Origin: Rhodospirillales bacterium
GTDB lineage: Bacteria; Pseudomonadota; Alphaproteobacteria; Rhodospirillales; JAPHTL01
Length of the DNA: 21,154 nt
Assembly (NCBI GenBank): GCA_026193355.1
Contig: JAPHTL010000106.1
Span: forward strand, 1 to 21,154
Direction: 5' to 3'
The translations under genes and the position numbers were made by a program. The notes beneath the pieces were generated by a model, which saw nothing but the letters and a program-made list of their open reading frames with translations, was not told where the DNA came from and ran no database searches. The first letter of the stretch is position 1. Every line of letters starts with the position of its first letter. Positions 14,108 to 21,154 of the stretch are shown here, one piece after another.

Positions 14108-15322
14108 ATGCCGACAACACAACAAGTGATCACCAAGACCAAGCCGAAGCACCTGATCGACCACAATCTGGTCAGTGACGAGGTCGAGAAAATCTCGAAC
14201 GGCATGGTGCTGTATGAAAAACGGCCAGCACGTGACCGTTCGGGCAAAATTGCGCGCGGCCTCTACAACGCCTGGATCATTTTCAACAATCCCAAGCAGT
14301 TCAACAGCTATACGACCGACATGGCGAAGGCGACGATCCTTGCCTTCCGCCGTGCGTCGATGGATCGCGAAGTCAACGCGGTGGTGTTCACCGCTGTGGG
14401 AACCAAGGCTTTCTGTACGGGCGGAAACACCAAGGAATATGCCGAGTACTATGCGGGCAATCCGCAGGAATACCGGCAGTACATGCGTCTTTTCAACGAC
14501 ATGGTCTCGTCCATTCTGGGCTGTGACAAGCCGGTGATCTGCCGGGTCAACGGTATGCGTATCGCTGGCGGTCAGGAAATCGGCATGGCCTGCGATTTCA
14601 CCGTGGCGCAGGACCTGGGTAATTTCGGACAGGCCGGACCCAAGCATGGTTCGGCGGCCATCGGCGGTTCCACCGATTTCCTGCCGGTGATGATTGGCTG
14701 CGAGCAGGCGATGATTTCGGGAACCCTGTGTGAGCCGTTTTCGGCGCACAAGGCCTATCGTCTGGGCATCTGCACGAGCATTGTTCCGGCGCTTAAAATC
14801 GACGGCAAGTTCGTTCCCAACCCGACCGTCGTTACCGACACGATGTTTGACGAATATGGTCGCATCGTACATGGCGAATTCAAGACCGGCGCGGCGATGA
14901 AGGAAGGCCGCGAGATGATCCGTCAGGGCGAGGTTGACCTCAGCCTGCTGGATCAGAAGGTTGAGGAACTGTGTTCCAAGCTGATCGAAACCTTCCCCGA
15001 ATGCATGACCAAGAGCCTTGAGGAACTGCGCAAGCCGAAGCTTGAGGCCTGGAATCGCAACAAGGAGCAAAATCGTTCGTGGCTGGCTTTGAACATGATG
15101 AACGAAGCTCGCACCGGCTTCCGCGCCTTCAACGAGGGCGATAAGGAAACCGGCCGCGAGATCGACTTCGTGATGCTTCGCCAGGCGCTGGCCAAGGGTA
15201 CACCGTGGAGCGACGACCTGATCGAAAGCCTGATGCCGAAGGCCAAGGCCAAGACCCGTCCCAAGGCCAGGCCGAAAAAGGCGGCGCCCAAGCGCGCCCC
15301 TGCCAAGACAAAGAAGAAGTAG
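14108..15322 (+). CDS. oah: 6-oxocyclohex-1-ene-1-carbonyl-CoA hydrolase
   Basis: Oah (the BamA homologue) adds two waters to 6-oxocyclohex-1-ene-1-carbonyl-CoA and opens the ring by C-C cleavage to give 3-hydroxypimelyl-CoA. The 404-residue protein has the crotonase fold. The segment YNAWIIFNNPKQFNSYTTDM, the oxyanion-hole region AFCTGGNTKEYAEYYAGNP, NGMRIAGGQEIGMACDFTVA and FGQAGPKHGSAAIGG are all characteristic. The C-terminus is unusual: after LIESLMP the last 28 residues (377-404) are low-complexity, with 11 Lys and 3 Arg among Ala and Pro, resembling a histone-H1-like tail. As far as I know this is longer than Thauera-type Oah. The start follows GAGGG by six bases. It lies 57 bases after had and 12 before dch. 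The identity is firm; the function of the tail is unknown. Confidence 0.95.
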   Translation: MPTTQQVITKTKPKHLIDHNLVSDEVEKISNGMVLYEKRPARDRSGKIARGLYNAWIIFNNPKQFNSYTTDMAKATILAFRRASMDREVNAVVFTAVGTKAFCTGGNTKEYAEYYAGNPQEYRQYMRLFNDMVSSILGCDKPVICRVNGMRIAGGQEIGMACDFTVAQDLGNFGQAGPKHGSAAIGGSTDFLPVMIGCEQAMISGTLCEPFSAHKAYRLGICTSIVPALKIDGKFVPNPTVVTDTMFDEYGRIVHGEFKTGAAMKEGREMIRQGEVDLSLLDQKVEELCSKLIETFPECMTKSLEELRKPKLEAWNRNKEQNRSWLALNMMNEARTGFRAFNEGDKETGREIDFVMLRQALAKGTPWSDDLIESLMPKAKAKTRPKARPKKAAPKRAPAKTKKK

Positions 15323-15334
15323 GACTGTTCAGCA

Positions 15335-16105
15335 ATGAGCGATACGCCACTGAAGACATGGATCGAGCGGGACGGAAAACTTCTCCGTCTCCGCCTCGCC
15401 CGGCCAAAGGCCAACATCATTGATGCGGAGATGATCGCCGCGCTTGATGCAGCCTTTGCCGCCCATGTGGACAACGCGGGTCTTTCGGGTGTTCTGCTTG
15501 ATCATGAAGGCCCGCACTTCAGTTTCGGCGCCAGTGTCGCGGAACACCTTCCCGACCAGTGCGCCGACATGCTGGCGGCCCTGCACGCGTTGATCAAGCG
15601 TATGGTTCGGTTTCCGGTGCCGGTGATGGTGGCCGTTCGCGGCCAGTGTCTTGGCGGTGGTCTGGAAGTGGCGATGGCGGGTTCGATGATTTTCGCCGCC
15701 CCCGACGCCATGCTCGGCCAGCCGGAAATCAAGGTGGGCGTTTTCGCCCCGGCGGCCAGTTGTCTGATGCCGCCGCGTACGGGGCAGTCGCGGGCCGAGG
15801 ATCTTCTGTTCTCCGGCCGTAGCGCCGGTGCGGACGAAGCCCTGCGCATCGGTCTGGTTGATCGTGTCGACGACGATCCGGAAGCCGCCGCGCTGACCTA
15901 TTTCGACGCCAATCTTGCGCCGCACAGCGCATCGGTTCTGCGTTTCGCCCAGCAAGCAGCGCGCGCCGAGTACATATCGACAGTTTGCGCCCGTCTGGAC
16001 GCCGTCGAGAAGCTTTATCTGGAAGGACTGATGAAAACCAGGGATGCGGTCGAGGGGTTGAATGCCTTTCTCGAGAAGCGCCCCGCCCAGTGGGAAAACC
16101 GCTGA
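15335..16105 (+). CDS. dch: Cyclohexa-1,5-diene-1-carbonyl-CoA hydratase
   Basis: Dch adds water to the cyclic diene formed by benzoyl-CoA reductase, giving 6-hydroxycyclohex-1-ene-1-carbonyl-CoA. The 256-residue product is a crotonase-family protein of the expected length. It shows an LARPKANIIDAEMIAAL N-terminal segment, the oxyanion-hole sequence HFSFGASVAEHLP at about 61-73, and the second oxyanion motif GQCLGGGLEVAMAGS near 104-118. MLGQPEIKVGVFAPAAS follows. The FSFGASV motif, in place of the FCAGADL of ordinary enoyl-CoA hydratases, marks the dienoyl-CoA hydratase group. AGGA precedes ATG 15335. It is 12 bases downstream of oah and 17 bases upstream of bcrC, so it belongs to the same operon. 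Confidence 0.94.
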   Translation: MSDTPLKTWIERDGKLLRLRLARPKANIIDAEMIAALDAAFAAHVDNAGLSGVLLDHEGPHFSFGASVAEHLPDQCADMLAALHALIKRMVRFPVPVMVAVRGQCLGGGLEVAMAGSMIFAAPDAMLGQPEIKVGVFAPAASCLMPPRTGQSRAEDLLFSGRSAGADEALRIGLVDRVDDDPEAAALTYFDANLAPHSASVLRFAQQAARAEYISTVCARLDAVEKLYLEGLMKTRDAVEGLNAFLEKRPAQWENR

Positions 16106-16122
16106 GGAAACAGGAGCGGACT

Positions 16123-17298
16123 ATGGCAAAAACCGTCCAGGAAATCACAGACCGCTGTCAGGTGCTGTTCGATGATATCGACTTCACCGAATCGCGGAAA
16201 TGGAAGGAAGCAGAGCCCGGCCGCAAGGTCATCGGCTACATGCCGGTTTATGTCCCGCGTGAGATCATCCATGCCGCGGGTATGCTGCCGCTCGGCATCC
16301 TTGGCGGCGGCGCCGACATGGAAGTGATCCACGGCGACGCCTATTACCAGAGCTACATCTGCCGCATTCCCCGTTCAACCATTGAACTTGCGGTGACCAA
16401 ACGTCTGGATTTCGTTGACGGCATGCTGTTCCCCAGCATCTGCGACGTGATCCGTAACCTCTCGGGCATCTGGCAGATGATGTTCAAGGACAAGTACGTT
16501 CGGTACTTCGATGTTCCGCAGAATTTCAAGGACGGCATCGGCGGCACCTTCTACGCCAACGAGATGCGTGAGTTCCGCGAAGGGCTGGAGCGGCTTTCAG
16601 GCCGCAAGATCACGGACGAGGCCATCAACAATTCCATCGCGGTCTTCAATGAAAACCGGCGCATGGTGAACGAGGTCTACGACTTCCGCTCGGAAACCCC
16701 GTGGAAGGCCCCGTCGTGGGAGGTCTATCTGCTCATGCGTGCGGGCATGGTTCTGCCGGTCGAGGAACACACCCAGATGATGCAGGACTATCTGGATGCC
16801 GCCAAGGCTGAGGACCGTCCGCTTCGCGATAACTGCCGCATCGTGCTGAACGGTTCGTTCTGCGAGCAGCCGCCGCTCAATATGGTGAAGTCCATCGAAA
16901 TGGCCGGGTGTTATGTCGTCGATGACGATTTCATGCTGGTCAACCGCTGGCTGCTGGAAGACGTGCCGACAAGCGGCGATCCCATCGCCAATCTGGCCAC
17001 TGCCTTCATTCACCATTCCGAAGACACGGCGGCCAAGTACGAACCCGACGGCGAGAAAAAGGGCCGCTGGCTGGTCCAGAAGGTCAAGGATCGCCGCGCC
17101 GAAGGCGTGATCTTTGCCGCGCCAAGCTTCTGCGATCCCGCGCTGCTTGATCGGCCCATGCTGGCCGGGCGGCTCAAGGAAGCAGGGGTTCCCTATATCT
17201 CGTTCAAGTACGCGGAAAATTCGGGGCAGATGCAGCCGATCCGCGAGCAAGCCGGAACATTCGCCGATTCCATCAAACTGTGGAGCGAAGCATCATGA
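16123..17298 (+). CDS. bcrC: Benzoyl-CoA reductase subunit C (BcrC)
   Basis: BcrC with BcrB forms the module of class I benzoyl-CoA reductase that binds benzoyl-CoA and reduces its aromatic ring using iron-sulfur clusters. The 391-residue product belongs to the BcrB/BcrC/HgdB family. Cysteines that could serve as cluster ligands are Cys80 (SYICRIPR), Cys107 (SICDVIRN), Cys247 (GSFCEQPP) and Cys337 (SFCDPALL). The motif GRKVIGYMPVYVPREIIHAA near the N-terminus is typical. The start was placed at ATG 16123, six bases after CAGGAG; an in-frame extension to 15985 overlaps dch and is rejected. The stop overlaps the bcrB start by four bases (ATGA), supporting coupled synthesis of a one-to-one pair. 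Oxygen sensitivity and expression under anoxia are expected from the family. Confidence 0.95.
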   Translation: MAKTVQEITDRCQVLFDDIDFTESRKWKEAEPGRKVIGYMPVYVPREIIHAAGMLPLGILGGGADMEVIHGDAYYQSYICRIPRSTIELAVTKRLDFVDGMLFPSICDVIRNLSGIWQMMFKDKYVRYFDVPQNFKDGIGGTFYANEMREFREGLERLSGRKITDEAINNSIAVFNENRRMVNEVYDFRSETPWKAPSWEVYLLMRAGMVLPVEEHTQMMQDYLDAAKAEDRPLRDNCRIVLNGSFCEQPPLNMVKSIEMAGCYVVDDDFMLVNRWLLEDVPTSGDPIANLATAFIHHSEDTAAKYEPDGEKKGRWLVQKVKDRRAEGVIFAAPSFCDPALLDRPMLAGRLKEAGVPYISFKYAENSGQMQPIREQAGTFADSIKLWSEAS

Positions 17299-18599
17299 GC
17301 GCGGAAGCCAAATCAGAGGTGATCAAGGAACCTTCAATGCTCAAGCAGAAGGAAATGATCGCCAACAACTACGACAAGCTGACCAGTGCCCATGAACTTG
17401 GCATCAAAACGGCGTCGACGTTTGTTCCGGGTAACCTGAACGAACTGATCATGTGCTTCGACATGGCCAACAACCTGCCGGAGATCAACGCCATCCAGAA
17501 CGGCATGCGCAAGAAATCCGGCGGCATGATCATGGATGCCGAACGGTCGGGCCATTCCGAAGACGTCTGCACCTACGTCAAGGCCGACATCGGCATGATG
17601 AGCAAGGGCAACATCGCGCCGAACGGCAAGCCGATGCCAGCGCCCGACGTCCTGCTGCTCAGCTACACGGGCTGTTTCACCTTCATGAAGTGGTTCGAAC
17701 TGCTGCGTGAGGAATACAAATGCCCCACGACCATGCTGCATGTGCCTTACGAGGCGGATGGCAAGATCACCCCGAACATGCGCGACTATGTGGTCAAGCA
17801 GTTGAAGGAAGAAGTCATCCCGACGCTGGAGCAGGCATCGGGCGTGAAGTTCGACATCGATCGGCTGCGTGAATACCTGCGCAATTCGGCGAAGGCCGAG
17901 GACGATCTGGTCTGGGTCCTGGAAAGCGCCAAGAACAAACCCTCGCCGGTCGATTGCTACTTCGGCGGGGTCTATTACATCGGCCCGATCTTCACGGCAT
18001 TCCGTGGCACCGAGGACGCGATCGAGTACTACCAGCTTCTGCGCAAGGAAGTTGAAGAGCGCATCGCCGCAGGCAAGGGGCCGATTACGCCTGAAGGTGA
18101 GATGAAGGAAGAAAAATACCGCCTTGTGGTCGAAGGGCCGCCCAACTGGACCTCGTTCCGGGATTTCTGGAAGATGTTCTACGATGAGGGTGCGGTCGTT
18201 GTCTCCAGCTCCTACACCAAGGTGGGTGGCGTCTATGACTACGACGGATTCCGTCACGATCCGGACAACCCGCTGGAAAGTCTCGCCGATTATTGCCTCG
18301 GCTGTTACACGAACCGCAATCTGCCGACCCGTGTGGACATGCTGGCCCGCTATATCGAGGAATACGAGGCCGATGGCCTGCTGATCAATTCGATCAAAAG
18401 CTGCAACAGCTTCTCGGCCGGGCAGTTGATGATGATGCGTGAGGTCGAGGAACGGACGGGCAAGCCCGCCGCCTTCATCGAAACGGATCTGGTCGATCCG
18501 CGGTACTTCTCGGCCGCCAACGTGAAAAACCGTCTGGAAAGCTATTTCCAGATGGTCGACCAGAAGCGCAAGGGTGGCGGCTCTGCCGCTGCCGCCTGA
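17295..18599 (+). CDS. bcrB: Benzoyl-CoA reductase subunit B (BcrB)
   Basis: BcrB pairs with BcrC in the substrate-reducing half of the ATP-dependent benzoyl-CoA reductase. The 434-residue product is an HgdB-family protein. It has Cys127 (SYTGCFTFMKWFE), Cys334 and Cys337 (DYCLGCYTNRNLP) and Cys370 in KSCNSFSAGQLMMM. The last is followed by KPAAFIETDLVDPRYFSAA, the conserved family C-terminal motif. These cysteines are the likely iron-sulfur ligands, but which ones bind cannot be settled from sequence. ATG 17295 overlaps the bcrC stop and has GGAG ten bases upstream; an ATG five codons earlier, inside bcrC, is less likely. A long open frame on the opposite strand across this gene is a codon-usage shadow. 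It ends with an Ala-rich tail, 15 bases before bcrA. Confidence 0.95.
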   Translation: MSAEAKSEVIKEPSMLKQKEMIANNYDKLTSAHELGIKTASTFVPGNLNELIMCFDMANNLPEINAIQNGMRKKSGGMIMDAERSGHSEDVCTYVKADIGMMSKGNIAPNGKPMPAPDVLLLSYTGCFTFMKWFELLREEYKCPTTMLHVPYEADGKITPNMRDYVVKQLKEEVIPTLEQASGVKFDIDRLREYLRNSAKAEDDLVWVLESAKNKPSPVDCYFGGVYYIGPIFTAFRGTEDAIEYYQLLRKEVEERIAAGKGPITPEGEMKEEKYRLVVEGPPNWTSFRDFWKMFYDEGAVVVSSSYTKVGGVYDYDGFRHDPDNPLESLADYCLGCYTNRNLPTRVDMLARYIEEYEADGLLINSIKSCNSFSAGQLMMMREVEERTGKPAAFIETDLVDPRYFSAANVKNRLESYFQMVDQKRKGGGSAAAA

Positions 18600-18614
18600 T
18601 CGGGAGTGTGTAGC

Positions 18615-19922
18615 ATGAAGACCTTCATAGGGATCGACCTCGGCTCCACGACCACCAAGGCGGTGCTCATGGATGAGAACCGTGAAATCCTCGGCAAGGG
18701 GATCACCAACTCGCGTTCCAACTACGATGTCGCCGCCGAAGTGACCAAGCAGGAAGCGAAGGTTGGCGCGCGCTTCAGCCTGTTCCGCAAGCAACTGGGC
18801 GAGGACGGCGACGATATCGACCATCTTCTGGAAGACCTGGAACGGAACTTCCGGCTTGAACAGTTCCTGACCGAACTGGCCGACCTGCGCGAGACCAGCA
18901 GCGGCTTTCTCGACAACCCACGTTTCGCCGATCAGAAAAAGGCGCTGGGTGAGGCGTTGGACGAGGTGTTCCGCCGGATTGGGGAAGAGGCCATTGAGAT
19001 CTATGCCCCCGGCGCCGAACGTAAATCCGACTTCTTCCGCGATATCGCCGGCTCTCGTTTCATGAATATCGGCGAGGCGGTGGCCAAGGAGGCCTCGGTC
19101 GAGTTCGATCACATGCTTAACGTCTATGATAAATCGATCATCGATGTTGAAAACCGTATTCCGGATGACTCGACCGTTTCGCGCCAGCTGATGGCGGCTC
19201 TTCATCGCGCCATCGCCGCCGTCGATGACCTGCACGTCAGCGAAAAGGATGCCGAAACCGCGCTGCGCAAGGCGCTGGATATTGAGATGGAGGAAACCTA
19301 CCTGGTCGGCACCGGCTACGGCCGGGTGCGTCTGCCGTTCCCCAAGGAGCATATCCGTTCCGAAATCCTCTGCCACGGTCTGGGTGCGCATGTGATGTAT
19401 CCGGAGACACGAACCGTTCTGGATATCGGCGGACAGGACACCAAGGGCATCCAGGTCGATCCCGCAGGCATCGTCGAGAACTTCCAGATGAACGATCGCT
19501 GCGCCGCGGGTTGCGGGCGTTACCTCGGCTACATCGCCGACGAAATGAACGTGGGCCTGCACGAACTTGGTCCCATGGCCATGAAGGCGACGAAGACAAC
19601 ACGGATAAATTCGACCTGCACGGTTTTCGCCGGGGCCGAATTGCGCGACCGGCTTGCCCTGGGCGAGCGGCGCGAGGATATCCTGGCTGGCCTTCATCGG
19701 GCGATCATCCTGCGCGCCATGTCCATTCTGTCGCGCGCAGGCGGGGTCAAGGACCAGTTCACCTTCACAGGGGGCGTTGCGAAGAACGAGGCGGCGACCA
19801 AGGAACTGCGGAAGCTGGTGCAGGAAAACTATGGCGACGTAACGATCAACATCAACCCGGAATCCATCTACACCGGGGCGTTGGGTGGCGCGACCTTCGC
19901 GCACCGCGCCGTGATGAACTGA
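18615..19922 (+). CDS. bcrA: Benzoyl-CoA reductase ATPase subunit A (BcrA)
   Basis: BcrA is one of two ATP-hydrolysing activator subunits of class I benzoyl-CoA reductase. With BcrD it holds a [4Fe-4S] cluster at the interface and pushes electrons from ferredoxin into BcrBC. The 435-residue protein has the ASKHA phosphate-binding motif IGIDLGSTTTKAVL (5-18), then an insertion of about 180 residues (40-225), then LDIGGQDTKGI from about 269 and the adenosine motif FTFTGGVAKNEA near 382-393. Candidate cluster ligands are Cys296 in NDRCAAGCGR and Cys335 in NSTCTVFAG; Cys300 is an extra cysteine close by. ATG 18615 follows GGGAG by eight bases. The insertion and length match Thauera-type BcrA and separate it from the shorter BcrD. 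Confidence 0.95.
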   Translation: MKTFIGIDLGSTTTKAVLMDENREILGKGITNSRSNYDVAAEVTKQEAKVGARFSLFRKQLGEDGDDIDHLLEDLERNFRLEQFLTELADLRETSSGFLDNPRFADQKKALGEALDEVFRRIGEEAIEIYAPGAERKSDFFRDIAGSRFMNIGEAVAKEASVEFDHMLNVYDKSIIDVENRIPDDSTVSRQLMAALHRAIAAVDDLHVSEKDAETALRKALDIEMEETYLVGTGYGRVRLPFPKEHIRSEILCHGLGAHVMYPETRTVLDIGGQDTKGIQVDPAGIVENFQMNDRCAAGCGRYLGYIADEMNVGLHELGPMAMKATKTTRINSTCTVFAGAELRDRLALGERREDILAGLHRAIILRAMSILSRAGGVKDQFTFTGGVAKNEAATKELRKLVQENYGDVTININPESIYTGALGGATFAHRAVMN

Positions 19923-19939
19923 GGGAAGGGGAGGCGATT

Positions 19940-20782
19940 ATGACTATTTCGGCAGGTATCGATATCGGATCGGGTGTCGTCAAGGCCACCGTTTTCTCGG
20001 TCGAGAACGGCAAGGATCAATGGCTTGGCCGCGCTGATCGCAGAATTCGCCAACGCGACCCCTTCCAGTTGGCGGAAGAGGCGTATGAGGATTGCCTTTC
20101 ACAGGCCGGGCTGAAACGCGATGACGTCCAGTACGTCGCCACCACGGGCGAGGGCGAGAACGTCACCTTCGCCACGGGGCATTTCTATTCCATGACCACA
20201 CACGCCCGCGGGGCCATCTATATGGAACCGGAGGCCCGCGCGGTTCTTGATGTTGGCGCGCTGAACGGCCGTGCCATCCTGATCGACGAGCGGGGCAAGG
20301 TGCTGTCCTATCGCATGACCAGCCAGTGCGCGTCCGGTTCCGGCCAGTTTCTTGAGAACATCGCCCGTTACCTTGGTATCGCCCAGGACGAAATCGGCCA
20401 ATTGAGCCGTCAGGGGGAGGACCCGGAAAAGGTCAGCGGTATCTGTGCCGTTCTGGCCGAGACGGATGTCATCAATATGGTGTCGCGCAATATTTCGCCG
20501 TCCAACATCCTGCGCGGTATCCACGAATCAATGGCCGGGCGCTTGATCAAGCTGTTGAAGGCGACCGGGGCGAAAGATGGCCTTGTGATGATGACAGGCG
20601 GTCTCGCGCTCGATTCAGGCTTGGTCTCGGCCATGGAAGATGGCATGAAGGAACAGAACCTCACGGCCGAAATCAGGGGCCATAAAGACTCTCTTTACGC
20701 GGGGGCCATTGGTGCGGCATTGTGGGGTGCTTTCCGTTACGAGAAACTCGAAAGCCTAGGCGTACTTGCCAAGGCATCATAG
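19940..20782 (+). CDS. bcrD: Benzoyl-CoA reductase ATPase subunit D (BcrD)
   Basis: BcrD is the second activator ATPase of benzoyl-CoA reductase and partners BcrA. The 280-residue protein has no large insertion and is close in size to HgdC, the 2-hydroxyglutaryl-CoA dehydratase activator. The phosphate motif is AGIDIGSGVVKATVF (5-19); LDVGALNGRAILID and MMTGGLALDSGL are the second phosphate and adenosine regions. Cys130 (TSQCASGSGQF) and Cys169 (SGICAVLAETDVINM) have the spacing expected of the two ligands each subunit gives to the shared [4Fe-4S] cluster. The frame is open from 19511 through bcrA, but the true start is ATG 19940, with GGGGAGG six bases upstream and a normal ASKHA N-terminus. 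It lies 17 bases after bcrA and 33 before the ferredoxin gene. Confidence 0.95.
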   Translation: MTISAGIDIGSGVVKATVFSVENGKDQWLGRADRRIRQRDPFQLAEEAYEDCLSQAGLKRDDVQYVATTGEGENVTFATGHFYSMTTHARGAIYMEPEARAVLDVGALNGRAILIDERGKVLSYRMTSQCASGSGQFLENIARYLGIAQDEIGQLSRQGEDPEKVSGICAVLAETDVINMVSRNISPSNILRGIHESMAGRLIKLLKATGAKDGLVMMTGGLALDSGLVSAMEDGMKEQNLTAEIRGHKDSLYAGAIGAALWGAFRYEKLESLGVLAKAS

Positions 20783-20815
20783 TATTAGCTGAAGACGAGG
20801 CAGGAGAACCCGAAG

Positions 20816-21061
20816 ATGGCTCTGACGATTACAGACGATTGCACAAACTGCGACGCATGCGTTCCCGTATGCCCGAACGACGCGATCAGCGAAGGCGACG
20901 TGATTTACGAAATTGACACGGATCGTTGCACCGAGTGCGTCGGCGCCGAGGACGAGCCCCAGTGCGTGCTGGTCTGCCCGGCGGATTGCATCATTCCCGA
21001 CCCGGACAACGAAGAGAGCCAGGAAGAGCTTCAGGCCAAGTACGAAAAACTGCACGCCTGA
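20816..21061 (+). CDS. fdx: 2[4Fe-4S] ferredoxin, Allochromatium type
   Basis: This 81-residue ferredoxin is the probable electron donor to BcrA/BcrD. Cys9, Cys12, Cys15 and Cys19 form the first CxxCxxCxxxCP motif. Cys38 and Cys41, then an eight-residue loop, Cys50 and Cys54 form the second. The longer loop between Cys41 and Cys50, an extra Cys58 and the C-terminal acidic helical extension are the marks of the Allochromatium vinosum type, whose clusters have very low potentials, as the family's role in aromatic-ring reduction requires. AGGAG nine bases before ATG 20816 supports the start. It closes the benzoyl-CoA operon and is followed at once by a terminator. In Thauera the ferredoxin is reduced by 2-oxoglutarate:ferredoxin oxidoreductase (KorAB); no such gene is within this window. 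Confidence 0.95.
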   Translation: MALTITDDCTNCDACVPVCPNDAISEGDVIYEIDTDRCTECVGAEDEPQCVLVCPADCIIPDPDNEESQEELQAKYEKLHA

Positions 21062-21083
21062 TCCAGGGCTTTGATATTATAGG

Positions 21084-21113
21084 AAAAACCCCGACGGAAA
21101 CGCCGGGGTTTTT
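21084..21113 (+). terminator. Rho-independent terminator after fdx
   Basis: A hairpin starts 23 bases after the fdx stop. CCCCG at 21089-21093 pairs with CGGGG at 21104-21108; after one mismatch, CG pairs with CG around a GAAA tetraloop. Five A before the stem match five T after it, making it potentially bidirectional. It should end the benzoyl-CoA operon transcript. Confidence 0.85.
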
Positions 21114-21144
21114 CTTTGCCGATCCGTGAATCGAGAATGTTTTC

Positions 21145-21154
21145 ATGACCGAAC
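21145..21154 (+). CDS. Possible start of a further gene, cut by the window end
   Basis: ATGACCGAAC is the only visible part, encoding Met-Thr-Glu. A purine-rich GAGAA lies about ten bases upstream. It follows the terminator, so it would be a separate transcript or read-through. Three codons are not enough to identify a product. Confidence 0.2.

Noticed and set aside
17334..19904. Open reading frame of 856 codons on the minus strand across bcrB and bcrA
   Set aside because: It lies antisense to two firmly identified genes, has no recognisable domain, is rich in His, Asp, Arg and Val as expected from complementing GC-biased codons, and has no ribosome binding site of its own that I could see.
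19511..19939. In-frame upstream extension of BcrD inside bcrA
   Set aside because: It reads bcrA in another frame, with Arg/Gly/His-rich sequence, while ATG 19940 gives the normal ASKHA N-terminus.

Overview
The window reads as alphaproteobacterial chromosome, probably from the Rhodospirillales or a Magnetospirillum-like lineage. This is inferred from the moderately high GC content, an Agrobacterium/Caulobacter-style cpaD-cpaE-cpaF-tadB-tadC run, an LdtR-type MarR regulator (a family best known from Rhizobiales) and a Thauera/Magnetospirillum-type ATP-dependent benzoyl-CoA reductase cluster. The species cannot be fixed from sequence reading alone. No rRNA, tRNA, IS element, phage gene or CRISPR array was seen.

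Region 1 (1-6509) is the distal part of a Flp/Tad pilus locus. On the plus strand lie cpaD, cpaE, cpaF, tadB and tadC, tightly packed with two 4-bp ATGA overlaps. A TadD-like TPR lipoprotein faces them convergently. The pilin, prepilin peptidase, CpaB and the CpaC secretin are not in the window.

Region 2 (6510-11049) is a mixed housekeeping block. It holds an LdtR-like regulator with a good promoter and a palindrome beside it, a HAD phosphatase resembling GmhB that overlaps a lipoprotein gene by one base, an M20 amidohydrolase, a periplasmic DUF411 metal-binding protein, and two small proteins I do not recognise.

Region 3 (11057-21113) is the main metabolic content: anaerobic aromatic degradation through benzoyl-CoA. 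A plus-strand operon encodes had-oah-dch-bcrC-bcrB-bcrA-bcrD-fdx and ends in a strong intrinsic terminator. Ferredoxin gives electrons to BcrA/BcrD. These use ATP hydrolysis to drive electrons into BcrB/BcrC, which reduces benzoyl-CoA to cyclohexa-1,5-diene-1-carbonyl-CoA. Dch hydrates the diene, Had oxidises the alcohol and Oah opens the ring to 3-hydroxypimelyl-CoA. Divergent from this operon is a ridA-like gene followed by glutaryl-CoA dehydrogenase, which acts later, after beta-oxidation of 3-hydroxypimelyl-CoA to glutaryl-CoA. The 245-bp divergent region has a consensus -35 box and two inverted repeats, so it is the obvious control point. Benzoate-CoA ligase, a dedicated regulator and the ferredoxin-reducing enzyme are not in the window.

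The core systems are known families. The less ordinary points are a lysine-rich C-terminal tail on Oah, a RidA homologue without the catalytic arginine linked to gcdH, a GmhB-like enzyme with histidines where zinc-binding cysteines are expected, and the operator-like architecture between ridA and had.
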